A program made the position numbers and the translations under genes. A stretch of DNA of 64,000 nt from NCBI GenBank assembly GCA_002118135.1, contig BDIU01000014.1:62001-126000 (forward strand), in the 5' to 3' direction. This document shows positions 21,401 through 32,560 of the stretch, piece by piece. Below the pieces are notes generated by a model. It was not told the origin of the DNA and did not search any database. It worked only from the letters and a program-made list of their open reading frames with translations. Source of the DNA: Trebouxia sp. TZW2008. Its lineage: Eukaryota; Chlorophyta; Trebouxiophyceae; Trebouxiales; Trebouxiaceae. Each line of letters starts with the position of its first letter. The stretch's first letter is position 1.

Positions 21401-23866
21401 TGAATGGAGTTTTCACACACACCTCAGTTCGCATCATCTAATGTGAGTTGTGGACTGGACAGGGAGCCACTCACAAGGACGAGCAAACCATTAGTCAATG
21501 GCAGCGTCTTGCTCAATGGTCTGTTTCTACTTGTAAGTGATTTTGGGCCACAGACCACACCACACACGCTATGGTGCAAGTCCCATTTTCCTTGTAGCAG
21601 TTCAGTGAGGGACTCTGGTCTTTACAACACAACAGCGAGTGAACTACTGGCTGATGCAGTCACAATGCGCAATGTGCACTCTTGTAGCAAGTTGAAAAGC
21701 TGCTTTGGGAGGGGTCTTGATGAGCACTGCGGCATCAGCCAAGACAAGTGACTTTCAAGCAGACTTGTCTTAAACATTGTGCAGCTGTATCGATCTACAG
21801 CCAACGCTGTTTTGCTGAGCTGCTGCAAGAGCTGATCTTGAGCAAATTTGAATGGTAAAGAGAACCTTCACCTTACTTTTAATCTGACTGAGCTCTGCCA
21901 GAAAGTAGGGCTCAGTCAGCTTTGAAGGCGTTCTTGTTCATTTCACAGTGACATCAAGCACAGATTGAGACCTGAGAGATCAGGGTTCTACAGCTCCTGC
22001 TCAGCCCCGCGGCATGACGACCCCCCCCCTCGTTCCCGCAGGCCGTGCACTGGCATCCCACAGTCTTGCCTCAACATCAATACATGACAAACATAGCCCA
22101 CACAAAGTGCCCTGCATTCCCCGTAAAACTGCATAGATCGTGTGGGCAACCCCTGGATTTTTACAGCCCCTGTAGACCCCCAAGAGAGGCGTATGGCACA
22201 GGCGTCATGTCCAATGCTTTCATCTGTGCAGACTTGGTGCATGTCTGTGTTGAAGTAGCAGATTTGGCAGGTATTTTGTCCAAGCAATGCTTCCTGCTAG
22301 GATGAGTCGCTGCACAAATCTGCTACATTGCACAGTATGCCATCACTGTCTGTCTGTATGTTGGCATTCGCGTTCTCAGCACATCTCTGCGTGGTGAGCG
22401 ACATAGGTTTTGGAGACCCAATGCACCTGAGCTGACTTGCGTGAGCATAAGGTGGTGCTTTGCTGGCAGTCCACTGCTTCTGTCTGCACCTGGTAGCGTG
22501 ACACAACATCATTAGTAAGCATAAAGATGCTGATGTTGATGCTGAACGGATAGAGCTGGGCAGGGAGAATATTGATGTCTGAATGGCAGATCCTAGGTCT
22601 GATGCCTGACTGCTTGGCTGCAACCCCAATTGGTACAAACAGAGTGCGCAAAACAAATTGTGTCAGTTGTTGAAGCTGTGACGCAGGGCACTTTGAGCTG
22701 CTTGGGGGCAGGGCAGGGGCTGCCAGCAGTAGCCTTCGCCCTGAAGCCCCAAACTACCAGAATGTGTAAACTCTTATCACTACTGCTTTAAACCATGACC
22801 TGTGTAATGATGATGTAAGTGATAACTGTCATGGAGCTGTGGTGCAGGGCACTTTGAGCTGATTGGGGGAGGGCAGGGGCTACCAGTGGTGGCCTTTGCT
22901 CTCAAGCCCAACCGCAAAAATATTGAGGGGGATGAGATCACCTACGATGAGTTTGACGTCATGGACCGCATGAAGGAGTTCCATTGGCAGCTGCCCGCCT
23001 ACAATCTACCCAAGAATGCAGAGTAAGCTGTGCGATGATTGTGTAGATTGGCAGCAGTAATGATAGATAGGGCAGTGTGACGAGTAGTCTGAGCATTGAG
23101 GCAAATGTCCCAATAGTGCAGCCCTGTTGTGATGCAGCAAACAGCAGGTACTACTTTGCGCCATGCAGTTTTTGCAATAAGGCAGTCGTGTTGTGATGCA
23201 GCAAGCAGAAGATGCTGAGGGTTGTGGTGCGGGAGGACCTATCCTTTGAGATGGCCAGTGACCTGGTCAGTGACATGGACCAGTGCATTGAGTGGCTGGA
23301 CCACCACTTCATTTACTCAGGTCAGCTGTTCCAGAGGTTCTTGGCGGTAACAAATGTATTTTTCTTGCAATAAAATGACGTCAAACACAAGGATGACAGG
23401 ACCAAGACTTGATCTTCTCCGGTCAGTTCTTGCATGCAATTGTTGGCAGCACCACCATCTAAGACATGCTCTTCGGTACCATGTTCATGCCATCATCCAA
23501 GCACAGAGGCCTTTTTGATCTGTTCTGCAGTATATGGCCACCAGTCCTTGATGTCCTGCAGAAGTGTGTGGTGCAAGGCTTTTGTCAAGTGTGCTTACCT
23601 TTGTCCCGACCCATGCCCAAGTGCTGCTGTCATGAGCTGTGCTTGCATATGCTGTAAGCTGTGCTTGCATATGCTGTAAGCTATGCTTGCCTGCGCGGTG
23701 GTCTGTGCTCGCCTGCACTGTGATCTTTGCTTACCTGTGCTTGAATCCCTGCTCAACTGCAACTGTGTCTGCAGAGGAGAAGGTGAAGTCTCTGAGGAAG
23801 AATTTCCCAAAGAAGCACCGCAAGCACCACCACATTGGCGAGAAGAAACACCAGGCAGTATGTTGA
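15500..23866 (+). CDS. GAD: Glutamate decarboxylase, plant type, with basic C-terminal tail
   Basis: PLP enzyme converting L-glutamate to GABA and CO2. Twelve exons: 15500-15645, 15733-15810, 15920-16045, 16713-16917, 17598-17718, 18001-18072, 18376-18520, 19636-19798, 20530-20620, 22848-23022, 23202-23320 and 23775-23866. All phases fit and give 510 residues. Motifs: [63 protein letters not shown] and [18 protein letters not shown] with the PLP lysine (codon split between exons 7 and 8). Then come [18 protein letters not shown] and [11 protein letters not shown]. The last exon encodes a Lys/His-rich tail ending HQAVC, in the place of the plant calmodulin-binding domain. An in-frame ATG at 15395 would add 35 Ser/Arg-rich residues. 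Four introns carry decayed copies of the exon that follows. TGTAA at 24232 may be the polyadenylation signal. Confidence 0.95.
16440..16637 (+). repeat. Decayed tandem copy of GAD intron 3 end plus exon 4 start
   Basis: The segment repeats 16637-16805 with an offset of about 195 bp. Shared landmarks are caactcatgt, ctgt.gtcacaggtgttggc, agagggtggcaagtca and caccattggcag. Read in the frame of exon 4, the copy has a TAG straight after GGKS and then loses similarity. It is therefore an inactive exon fragment retained in the intron. Confidence 0.85.
19520..19575 (+). repeat. Decayed copy of GAD exon 8 start
   Basis: gactgcaggtatgggctggt (from 19534) matches gactgcaggtacggtttggt at the true exon 8 acceptor (19627-19646). 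The copy still reads KYGLVYPGV in frame but ends after about 35 exon bases. The offset is about 95 to 105 bp. Confidence 0.8.
20195..20312. repeat. Intronic inverted repeat, long imperfect hairpin
   Basis: Two arms of about 55 nt (20195-20249 and 20258-20312) pair around a loop of about 8 nt. The best part pairs catcaagctatg (from about 20213) with catagcttgatg (20281-20292). The region nearest the loop pairs gtgctataggtgc with gcacttctagcac. It lies inside GAD intron 8. It could be a foldback MITE or a small-RNA precursor. Confidence 0.7.
20640..21380 (+). repeat. Polypyrimidine tract, about 740 bp, in GAD intron 9
   Basis: The plus strand is very rich in C and T, with runs such as tccctctctcttctctgtcc and several stretches of eight or more C. 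Long open frames on either strand here are composition artefacts. The tract is in sense orientation within the 2.2-kb intron between GAD exons 9 and 10. Confidence 0.9.
22680..22760 (+). repeat. Decayed copy of GAD exon 10 start
   Basis: gcagggcactttgagctg at about 22683 is identical to the start of true exon 10 (from 22844). The copy continues with close matches through gggcaggggctgcca and gccttcgccctgaagccc. A base change in the G run breaks its frame. The offset is about 161 bp. Confidence 0.85.
23120..23145 (+). repeat. Decayed copy of GAD exon 11 acceptor
   Basis: ctgttgtgatgcagcaaaca at about 23123 matches gtgttgtgatgcagcaagca at the true acceptor of exon 11 (exon begins 23202). The offset is about 70 bp. 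Only a short exon stretch is retained. Confidence 0.65.
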
Positions 23867-25150
23867 TTCCACAAGCCAGTTTCTGGCTGGGTGAAACTAC
23901 CTTCGTTGCAATGGATTGTTGCTTGCTTGCTTATCAATCTGGGCATTAGATTACAAGCCCAGCCAGCACTGCTCGAGATTGTTCCAATGGCAGTTGTTGA
24001 CAATTTTGCTGGTATGATGTTGGTGACTGGCTGTTGCAGCAGCTGATGAGTTTTGGCAAGGTCTTCTGCCTGCCATGTTCAGATCAGGCGGCACAGCAGG
24101 CAGTCATCATCATTGATTCCAGCATTGCAGTGGCAAGTTTATACATTTTGTGACTGGCAGGATGTCCTCAAGAATTGCAGATAGGCTGCATTATTTCATA
24201 TGTGATGCATGCCTGCCTCATGACTGCATCTTGTAACAGAACTGAATGACAGCCGCAGTCCCACTAAAACAAATAGCAAGTATTTAAAAGATTCCGTTGA
24301 AGACAGATGCATGGCAGAACATCAGGGGAGAGAATGGTTACATTAATGCATCAGACTCTTGCTGAGGCTTGCTTACTTGACTGCTGGCATACACCTTGCA
24401 CTGCATTTGCTCACATGTACAGGCACCCTGATGCCTCCAAAAGCATCGTGATATTGCGTGCATGTAAGGATTCGCCCTGACCAAATTGAATGTGCCTTGC
24501 TCATTATGGTCTTTGCACTGAATCATAAAAAATGAATTGTCATTCGAGACACACTGTACGCCAACAAGGCAGAAGCTCCTGGAGTGTAAAAGCTCATCTC
24601 TTTGAAATTGGCACTACACCAATGGCTAAAGCATGTACAATTCTCTTTCTTCCCTGTACTGCTTGCACCATCTGTCACATGGACGATGGCATGGCAGCAT
24701 TTTGCAGCTGAGGGAGACAGTAAACGAAATGATCAAGGTCAAAAACAGGCTGCGCACTATTGCCATATTGGCTGATGTACTGAGGAAAGCTAAGGCAGTA
24801 GACCTTCTACAAAAGGCACTCTGTAGCAGGACAACACTGATATTTGCAGGCTGTAAAATGCCTGATATACAAGCTTGCTTTGCCGATCATATAAGCCAAT
24901 GCTGCTGAGATTGCCAGCTGGCCTTGCAGCAAACTGACGGGCTGAGGGCTGGAAAGAAGACACTCAAATTTCTGGCTACTTGAAAATAAAAATACAGCAT
25001 TGTCAGTAGTTGCCAGTATCCATTGATACATTGCTGAGATGACAAATAAGATGGCTTGGTTGCCAAAACACTCATCTGGAATAGGGGGCTAGAGAAGCAA
25101 ATTAGGTGGGCTGGCACAGCATATGAGCTGCACAAAGGGCTACAGCATCT
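23867..25150. other. Convergent intergenic region after GAD
   Basis: About 1.3 kb lie between the GAD stop and the stop of the first coiled-coil gene. It includes TGTAA at 24232-24236, a plausible algal polyadenylation signal for GAD. No coding segment here shows family features. A weak plus-strand frame at 24633-24908 is not supported. Confidence 0.5.
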
Positions 25151-26353
25151 TCACAAGTAGTCATAGTTTGCTTCTGACTCCTGTGCATGGTTGTTTGGGC
25201 TGTCAGAATCCACCTCTGCCGTTTGAGGTGAGGCCAAAGGCGCACTAAAAACTGAACTCATTTGCAGAAGCTGCGCCAAGAGCGCCTGCTCACGGTGGGT
25301 TAGGTCAGGATCTTGCAGCTTCTCTGCAATGTGAGCCACGCTCATCATTTCGCTCTGGGCAGACCAGTATGTCTTCTGTACTTCGCCATGCAGAATCAGT
25401 TCCTCAGCTTCAACCTGCATATGTGAAGTTTCTGGGTTAATGTGGGACAAACACCCCAAACATGACGCAAAGGCGGCAAGATGACCATGATGGTCTTGAA
25501 CATCAGCGTAATTGCTTGCATTCATGCTACACAGGTTACGAAAAAAGAGTTGCACACAGCAAAGAATGCTCAACCAACACTGTGCAATCATGCTGTTGTG
25601 CAACATGTATGCTTGCAGCAAGGACAGATAGACAAAAGAAACCAGAGTTGAGACTCAAATTTACCTCTCTGGCTATCTTTTCTTCTTTGGTCCGCCAATC
25701 CTTTGGTATTGGTCTTTGGTACCAAGCTATTCTGTGGTAGTTCATCACGTCGTCAACCTCCCGAGAGTACCTTCTGCGATCCGCAATCCTAAGCAATGGA
25801 TCCTCCTTGGATCTCATGCAGCGCTTGAAGAGCTTGCCAACTACTCTGGCAGCTTGTTTGGTTTTATCCGCAGCTGGTTTGACCTTTTGCAACTGCTCAT
25901 TGACCTCCTTGAGCTGTTCCAGCTGCTTAGCTTTGGCTTTGTTGGCTTCTTCTATCCATTGGCTTTGCGGTATGGCCCAGTACTGCAAGGCAGCAAAGCC
26001 AAACATCAGCAAAACAGCATAACTACCACCGCTTGCGGTGTACAAACACAGACTAAGTTTCCCCCCACACGTCGACAGAGAAGCTAGGCTTGGACCGATA
26101 ACGTGCAAGTGCAGTCACATATGTTTGATACCTCTACAGAGTCTTGATTAGTGAAGTCGCGGTATCGCGCTCGTTTGTCTCGCTGTGACACAGCTTGCAG
26201 AGGCTGTCTCTCATACCCCCCAGGCCTTGCAGTCAAAGTTGGTAGAACAGGCGACGGCCGCCGTTGCGCTACAGCAGGCAGAGCAGGGCGAGCTCGCAGG
26301 CCCCCCAGTCTCACCTGACTGCCCGTCAACACTGCAGGATTGGTGACCTGCAT
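25151..26353 (-). CDS. Coiled-coil-like protein, YL-family member 1
   Basis: I do not recognise a named family. Three exons on the minus strand (26132-26353, 25665-25982, 25151-25414), both introns phase 0, give 267 residues from the ATG at 26353. That ATG is followed by CAG|GTC, which could instead be an acceptor, so the 5' end may extend upstream. The N-terminus is Arg/Pro/Leu-rich and ends KRARYRDFTNQDSVE. Exon 2 is a charged predicted helix with AARVVGKLFKRCMRSKED. The last exon has LQDPDLTHREQALLAQLLQM and ends NYDYL. The layout and C-terminal motif are shared with three more genes at 33968, 38438 and 41598. Function is unknown; a structural or ciliary role would be guesswork. Confidence 0.6.
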
Positions 26354-27848
26354 GTATACTGTATTGCACAGTACAGATCGTGCGATATGACGAACGCCGT
26401 CACAAACCAGAGCCGGCTAGCAACTGCGCTTTGCGTCGAATGTTGAAGCAGCAGGCTGACCCCAGGCGCTACCAAAATAGTGACACTGTCTGGTGGAGAT
26501 CGTAGAAAGCGTCGGAATCAGAAGCAAAGATGAAGAAGATCAGAATGTGCAAGTTTCGACCTTTTGCCGTTGACTAAAAGCAATTGCAGCAATGTAAAAT
26601 TACTCTCTCTCTTGCAGCAGAGGTTCTGGCAGAGCATGCATGCTGCACGTCGACAACTTGAACGGAATGTCGGATAGATGTTCTCGCACTTTGCTACTTC
26701 GACGGCGATCAGTAGCAGCGAGACAAGCCCAATGTCTATCATGAAAAACATATTGACCCTGTTGCTGATCTGAAGTCGTGCTGTTTGGCGCAAGCGATGA
26801 TACGAGACACTCCAGTGAGGCGTCACGGCTTGATGAACATCGAACCCTCCAAAAGATTAATAAAACCAACTCAAGACGCATTCTTTCGAGGTGACAATGT
26901 TACACGCGGTCTCGTGAGTTCCCCAACCGTGACCTTTGCTCGGAAGCGTTGACCTCGTCGTTTCCTTGTGGCCTTGAGATATTCGACGTTTCAAAAAGCA
27001 AGGGATCGTAACGCCTGTGACGAGCAGCCCGCGAGCGGGTGCGTCGCGTATGTATGCAAGCAGCTTGAGCCAAGATCGCGACCGCGAATTTGCTAGAAAG
27101 GCATCTGCCTAGACTTCTGCGACGTTTGCAGGCTAGATCTATTCGGCAGGAGAGTGACAACAGGTGCATCGACTCCTGATTGCATTGACAGGCTGTGTTT
27201 CAGGTTCCTCACTGTCTGATGCAGGCCAGGCAGAGCAGTGCATACATATGTAAAACATGCCACGCGTCAAAAGGCACCTCAACTGTGTGTTAGTGACGTA
27301 AAACATAGATGACTCTGACTCTGCGCAGAACTGATACCAAACAGATATGTATGCAGTCATACCATTCCCTGTTCCCTGACAGCATGACTGCAAGTTCCCC
27401 AATAGCTGCTGCGCAGGTCTGGAGCCTTTTCCATGGTTTTGATATCTGTGCACCAAACATCTTGAATGCTGACAAACCACTTGAGAGGATGTAATGCCAA
27501 GTTTGATGACATGCCAACAAGATATGTGCAGCTCGTCTTTTCTTGGATCAGCGCTTTGTAACCTGCGGTTAGACAGTTATGTGCATGCTGCAGGGTTACA
27601 AGAAACTGACTCTGGTTTGGTGCTGCAACACTGGGAGCCAGACATGCAGAGCACAAGTCTCAGGCTTGTCAGGTCGGTTACGACATCTATTGGTTGTGGA
27701 TGTAAGCCACGTAGGCATGAAAGTAAATTGCATGGTGCATGCTCAGATGCTGTTGTAGGTGCAGCTGCTTGTGCTCAGTGCAGCTTCATTGGTTTTCGTC
27801 ATGTGTCTGCGGGCATGATGGTACCTACAAGATGTATCCACAAGCTTG

Positions 27849-27884
<36 letters not shown>

Positions 27885-29039
27885 CATGTCTACATTTAAA
27901 ATCCAAGTGTGCAGCCACGCTTGACCAGGGCAAACCCTGTTGCATGTTGTGCAGTCAAGTGCAGCTTCATGCAGGTAGTCATGTTTCACATCCACAGTCT
28001 TCCATTTGTTCTGCAGGTAACAGTGCGCATTGTAATGCCCAGAATGCAAGGATCAGGGCGCCGCCATTCAAGGACCATCTAACCAACAGTCTTACACCCC
28101 CTTAACATTCATCTGCTCCGCTGCCAGCCAACTGATGCTCTATGATCTTAAGAGAGAAGGTGAGCTGCATGAGTGCTCTTATGACCAGTGTTTCGTGGGT
28201 CTCAGATCCCTGGATCTGCAATGGAGTTGACTCATCAGGCTTGCAGCTGTACTCTGAAAGGCTACATTCTCAATCTAAATATAATGTTGGCGGCTTGCCA
28301 TACAATTGGCATCAGCCCTGATATACTGCCAGTGGCAGCTGTTTCAGCTCAGCTTGCATGAGAAGCAACAACAGCAGCAATGCCCTGCACACACTCTGTG
28401 TGCAACAGTTCAGGTTGATTGTGCTCTAAGTCTTGTTGACTTCATCTTGACCCTCATGACTTTGCTGCCCAAGCATGGCAGGCTGGTCTGCATGCTGCTC
28501 CATACTTTCAATGTCCTCCAGGCACTGACCTGATCTGGTGAATGCTGATGGGTGGATCAGCTTACAAACCATTCTGATGCATTGTAGCAGCACAGTCATG
28601 CTGTGCATCATCACCATGTCTGCCAGAGCAGCATCAAAAGCAGCAGTCTGCAGAAGTGGGCATGATTTGCAGCACATGGGCGTTAGCGGTACTTGACACT
28701 GTTCAAACAGTCTTTGCCAGCACTTGTGTACCAGAACAACATGGCTGTGCAGCAGTGAAAAGCAGCTGCCATGATCTACTTCCGCCTGGCTTGGCTGGAG
28801 CAAGTTTGGCTTCCATCTTTGGCAAAATGACAAAGACAGTGGCAAGTGCCATCAGACTGGGCTGAAAGTGTGAAGCAACCAAACAAGATAGTGGCACCTT
28901 TCCTGCAGAAGCAATCAACATCTTGACTTGGCACCTAGGGAGCTGAAAAGCATGAGAAGGCAGTTTGGAAGATTCTGCACTTTCAGCATGCAGTGAGCTT
29001 TGTCTAGGTGCAAAGGATTGCAGAGTGCATCAGCAAAGG
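26354..29039. other. Intergenic region with a CpG-rich block and a TGCC microsatellite
   Basis: No gene can be assigned with confidence. A CpG-rich block at about 26890-27170 holds a minus-strand frame starting MHLLSLSCRIDLACKRRRSL. It is Arg-rich and acid-poor at its start and ends at a possible donor at 26885. It may be the promoter and first exon of coiled-coil member 1 or of an unidentified gene. A (TGCC)n run lies at about 27847-27886. The plus-strand frame over it encodes only a CLPA repeat and is not credible. Confidence 0.4.
27847..27886. repeat. (TGCC)n microsatellite
   Basis: About ten uninterrupted units of the tetranucleotide cctg/tgcc. Confidence 0.9.
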
Positions 29040-32000
29040 TTGTTTTGATTGCACGGCATCAATATGATTTATGGGCCAACTCATGTCTTACTTCCAAACC
29101 CTGCCAGCATCAATTGCTGCAGTGCAAAAGAAAGACCTGCGCCAGGCAACACTTGCTCACACACGATGTATACCTGTGAGTGCAACTGTTTTGTTTACTC
29201 AAACGTATACGTCATGTGTGAGCAGTGTTGCACAGCACAGGGGCTTTTTCAAATTGCACTGCATCAACATGATTGCTTTATGGGGCAAATCATACGTGAT
29301 TCTCATCGCCTGCCAGCATCCATTGCTGCATCGCAAACACAGAAATGATCTGTGCTAGTACAGAAATATTCTGTGATAGGCAACACTAACTCACACAGGA
29401 GGTATGCCTGTGAGCGCAATGCTTGAGTCCATCCCAGGTACATGTGTCGTCTGAGTAGAGCTGTTGCACAGCAGAGCTTCTTTTTGTTGCACTGCATCAA
29501 TCTGCAGCTCATGGCCAAATCCATGCATGCTTCTAATGGTCGCCTGGCTAATGTTGCCACATTGCAAACAGAGAACGATCTGTGTTGGGGCAACACTTGC
29601 TCACATAAGAGTTGTGCCTGTGAGGGCAATGCTTGAGTCCCTCGACAGCACATGTTCTCTTTGAGCAGGTGTTGCCCTGGAATGCACTGCAACAGCATGA
29701 CTGCTTGATGAGCCAACTAGTGCATGATACCAATTGCCCATCAGCACCCATTGCTGCATTGCAAACAAAGGACAATCTGTGCTAGGCAACACTTGCTCAG
29801 TGATGTTATGTCACTGTGAGCGCAGTATTTGCTTCGCTCACAGGTACATGTCTTCACTGAACAAAGATGTTGCCCGAGAGCATTCTTCTGGTTACAGTGC
29901 ATCACCATGATTGATTGCTGGGCAGGCTAATGCATGACACCCATTACCTAACAGCACCCATTGCTGCATTATGAACAAAGGACAATCTGTGCTAGGCAAT
30001 ACTTTCCCATATACGACCAATACCTTTGCCCGCAGCACTTTGTTTGCTCAATGGTTACAAATCCTCTCTGAGCAGGTGTTGTACAGTATAGTTCTTTTGT
30101 TTGCACCACATCAAGATGATTGCTTCTATGGGACCAACACATGCCTGATACCCATTCCCTGCCAGCACCCATTGCTGCAGTGCAATCAAAAGACAACCTG
30201 TGTAAGGCATCACTTGCTGACATGCGGTGCATGCCTGTGCGCTGGATGCTTTGTTCACTCACATGTACATTTGTCTGTGAGCAAGTATTGCACAGCAGAT
30301 TTCTTGCGACCGCGCTGCATCAACACAACTGCTTATTATGCCACATAATGCACGATTCACTCCCAGCCAGTACCCATTGCTGCAGTGCAAACAAAGCAAT
30401 GATCTGTGCTAGGCAACACTTGCCCATAGACGACCAGCACCTTTGAGCGCAATGAATTGTTCGCTCAAAGGTGACAAGTTTTCTGTGAGCAAGTATTGCA
30501 CAACAAGATCATTTGATTGCCCTGCATCAATATGGTCGCTGCATGAGCCAACTTGTGCACATTAAGCTGCCAGCACCCATTGCTGCAGTAGGAACAGGAA
30601 ATGGTCTGTGCTAGACAACAGTTGCCGACATGCGGTGTGTACCTGTGCGCTGAATGCTTTGTTTGCTGACAGGTACGTGTCATCTCTTAGCAGGTGATGC
30701 ACAGCAGAGTAATCTTGACTGCACTGTATCAGCACGCCTGCTTCATGCGCCAGCTCATGCGCGATTCTCGTTGCCTAGCAGCAATCATTGCTGCAGTGCC
30801 TGCAAATAATTATGTGTGCCAGGCAACACTTGCACATAGATGACCAGTGCTTCTGAGCGCAATGAGTTGTATGCTCAAACGTTACAAGTCTTCTCCAAGC
30901 AAGTATTGCATAGCAAAGTTTTGTATAGCAGTTCATCACACAATTGGTTGATGGGCTAACCGATGCATTGTTTCCATGACCTGCCAGCACACAGTGCTGC
31001 ATCACAAGCAAAACCCATTCTGTGCCAGGCAACCCTTGCTCAAAAACAATGTGTACCTGTGAAAGCAATGCTTTGTTTACTCACAGGTACATGTCGTCTT
31101 TGAGCAGTCGTTGCTCAGTGAAGCTTGTCCCAACTGCAATGCGTCAACTAGGTTGCTTCATGGGCTTGTCCATCACACAGCAATCCGTGAATAGTTGTGC
31201 AGCAAAGGCCGCTGGCAGACACCGACAACCATGCATGAGTTGGCCATGATGTTCTCAGTGCCCAGTCAGCGGTCACTGCTGAACTGCAATTTAGGAATTG
31301 ATCTGTGATGGGCAACACTTGCTAACATGCGGTGCATGCCTATGTGTGCAATGCTTCGTTTGCTCACAGGTAGATGTTGTCTGTGAGCAAGTGTGGCACA
31401 GCAAGATCTTTTGATCGCACTGCACCAACACGCAGCTCACAGGCCAACCCTTGCATGATTCTGATTGCCTCCCATTGCTGCAGCCACTATTGCTGCAGTG
31501 CAAACAACGGACAATCTGTGTCAGGTAACCCTGGCTCACATATGAGGGGTACCTGTGATTTCAATGTTGTATTTCCTCACTAGTACATGTTGTCTTTGAG
31601 CAATTGTTGCCCAGTGAAGGTTGCCTCTAACTGTAATGCACCAACTAGTTTGCTTCAGGGGCTTCTCTATCACAGATCAAATTTTGAGTTGCAATGCAGC
31701 AATGGCTGCCTGCAAGCACTGACAACCATGCATGAGTTGGCCATGATGTTCTCAGTGTCTGCCAGCATTGCTGGTGCGTTCAAGGATTGAGATGTGATGG
31801 GCAACACTTGCTGACATGCAGCGCATGCCTGTGCGCTGAATGCTTTGTTTGCTCACAGGCACATGTCGTCTGTGAGCAAGTATTACACAGCACAGTCTAT
31901 TTCATTGCAATGTGTCACTATCATTGCTTGATGGGCCAGCCAATGCATGATCTCCAGTTTATACCAGCACCCATTGATGGAGTGCAAACGAAGGACTGAT

Positions 32001-32560
32001 CTGTGACAAGCCGCTTTTGCTTATGGAAAAGGGTGTACCTGTGAGTGCAATGCTTAATCTGCTCACAGGCACATGTCGTCTTTGAGCAATTGTTGCCCAG
32101 TGAAGGTTACCTCAACTGCAATGCACCAACTTGCTTGCTTTGTGGGCCAGCTCATGCATGACTCTCATTTGCTGCCAGCTGCCATTGCTGCAGTGCAAAC
32201 AAAGGACAATCTGTGCTAGGCAAGACTTGCTCACATAGGGGTTATACCTGTGAGCACAATGCATTGTTCACTCACAGATATGTGCCTTACCTGAGCAAGT
32301 ATTGCCCCGCAAAATTTCTGTTGATTGCAGTGCATCAACAGAATTGCTCGATGGGCAAAACCATGCATGGTCCTCATTGTGCACATTGCTGCGGTGCGCA
32401 CAAAGGATCTGTGCTGGGCAACATGTACTTAGAGACAACCTGTACTTGTGAGCGCAATGCAATGTTTGCTCACAAGTCCAGACCTTCTCTGAGAACACAT
32501 CGCCCCGTACAGACCCTGCACTGCATCACATTGCAACATGGAACTTGCCTGCAAAATGAA
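29040..32560. repeat. Degenerate satellite, period about 207 bp, about 16 units
   Basis: The anchor phrase acccattgctgcagtgcaaa recurs with variants near 29110, 29318, 29555, 29745, 29955, 30167, 30372, 30574, 30783, 30988, 31497, 31967, 32178 and 32383, mostly 202-212 bp apart. Each unit also has versions of ctgtgctaggcaacacttgc, then cctgtgagcgcaatgctttg, then gctcacaggtacatgtc, then gatgggccaactcatgcatg. Units have diverged by substitutions and small indels. A stem-loop is kept in many units with paired changes. Short Cys-rich frames across the array are by-products of the repeat. Confidence 0.92.

Noticed and set aside
20337..21446. Several long overlapping open frames on both strands (up to 204 codons)
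   Set aside because: They come from the polypyrimidine tract, where stop codons are rare by composition. The products are Pro/Ser/Leu-rich or Gly/Arg-rich low complexity, and the tract lies inside a GAD intron.
25536..26108. Apparent membrane segment at the start of coiled-coil member 1 exon 2
   Set aside because: The hydrophobic stretch lies before a strong acceptor (ttgctgccttgcag) at 25983. It is intron read-through, not protein.
27494..28105. 203-codon plus-strand frame
   Set aside because: It spans the TGCC microsatellite (CLPA repeat). It shows no family feature and no splice context.
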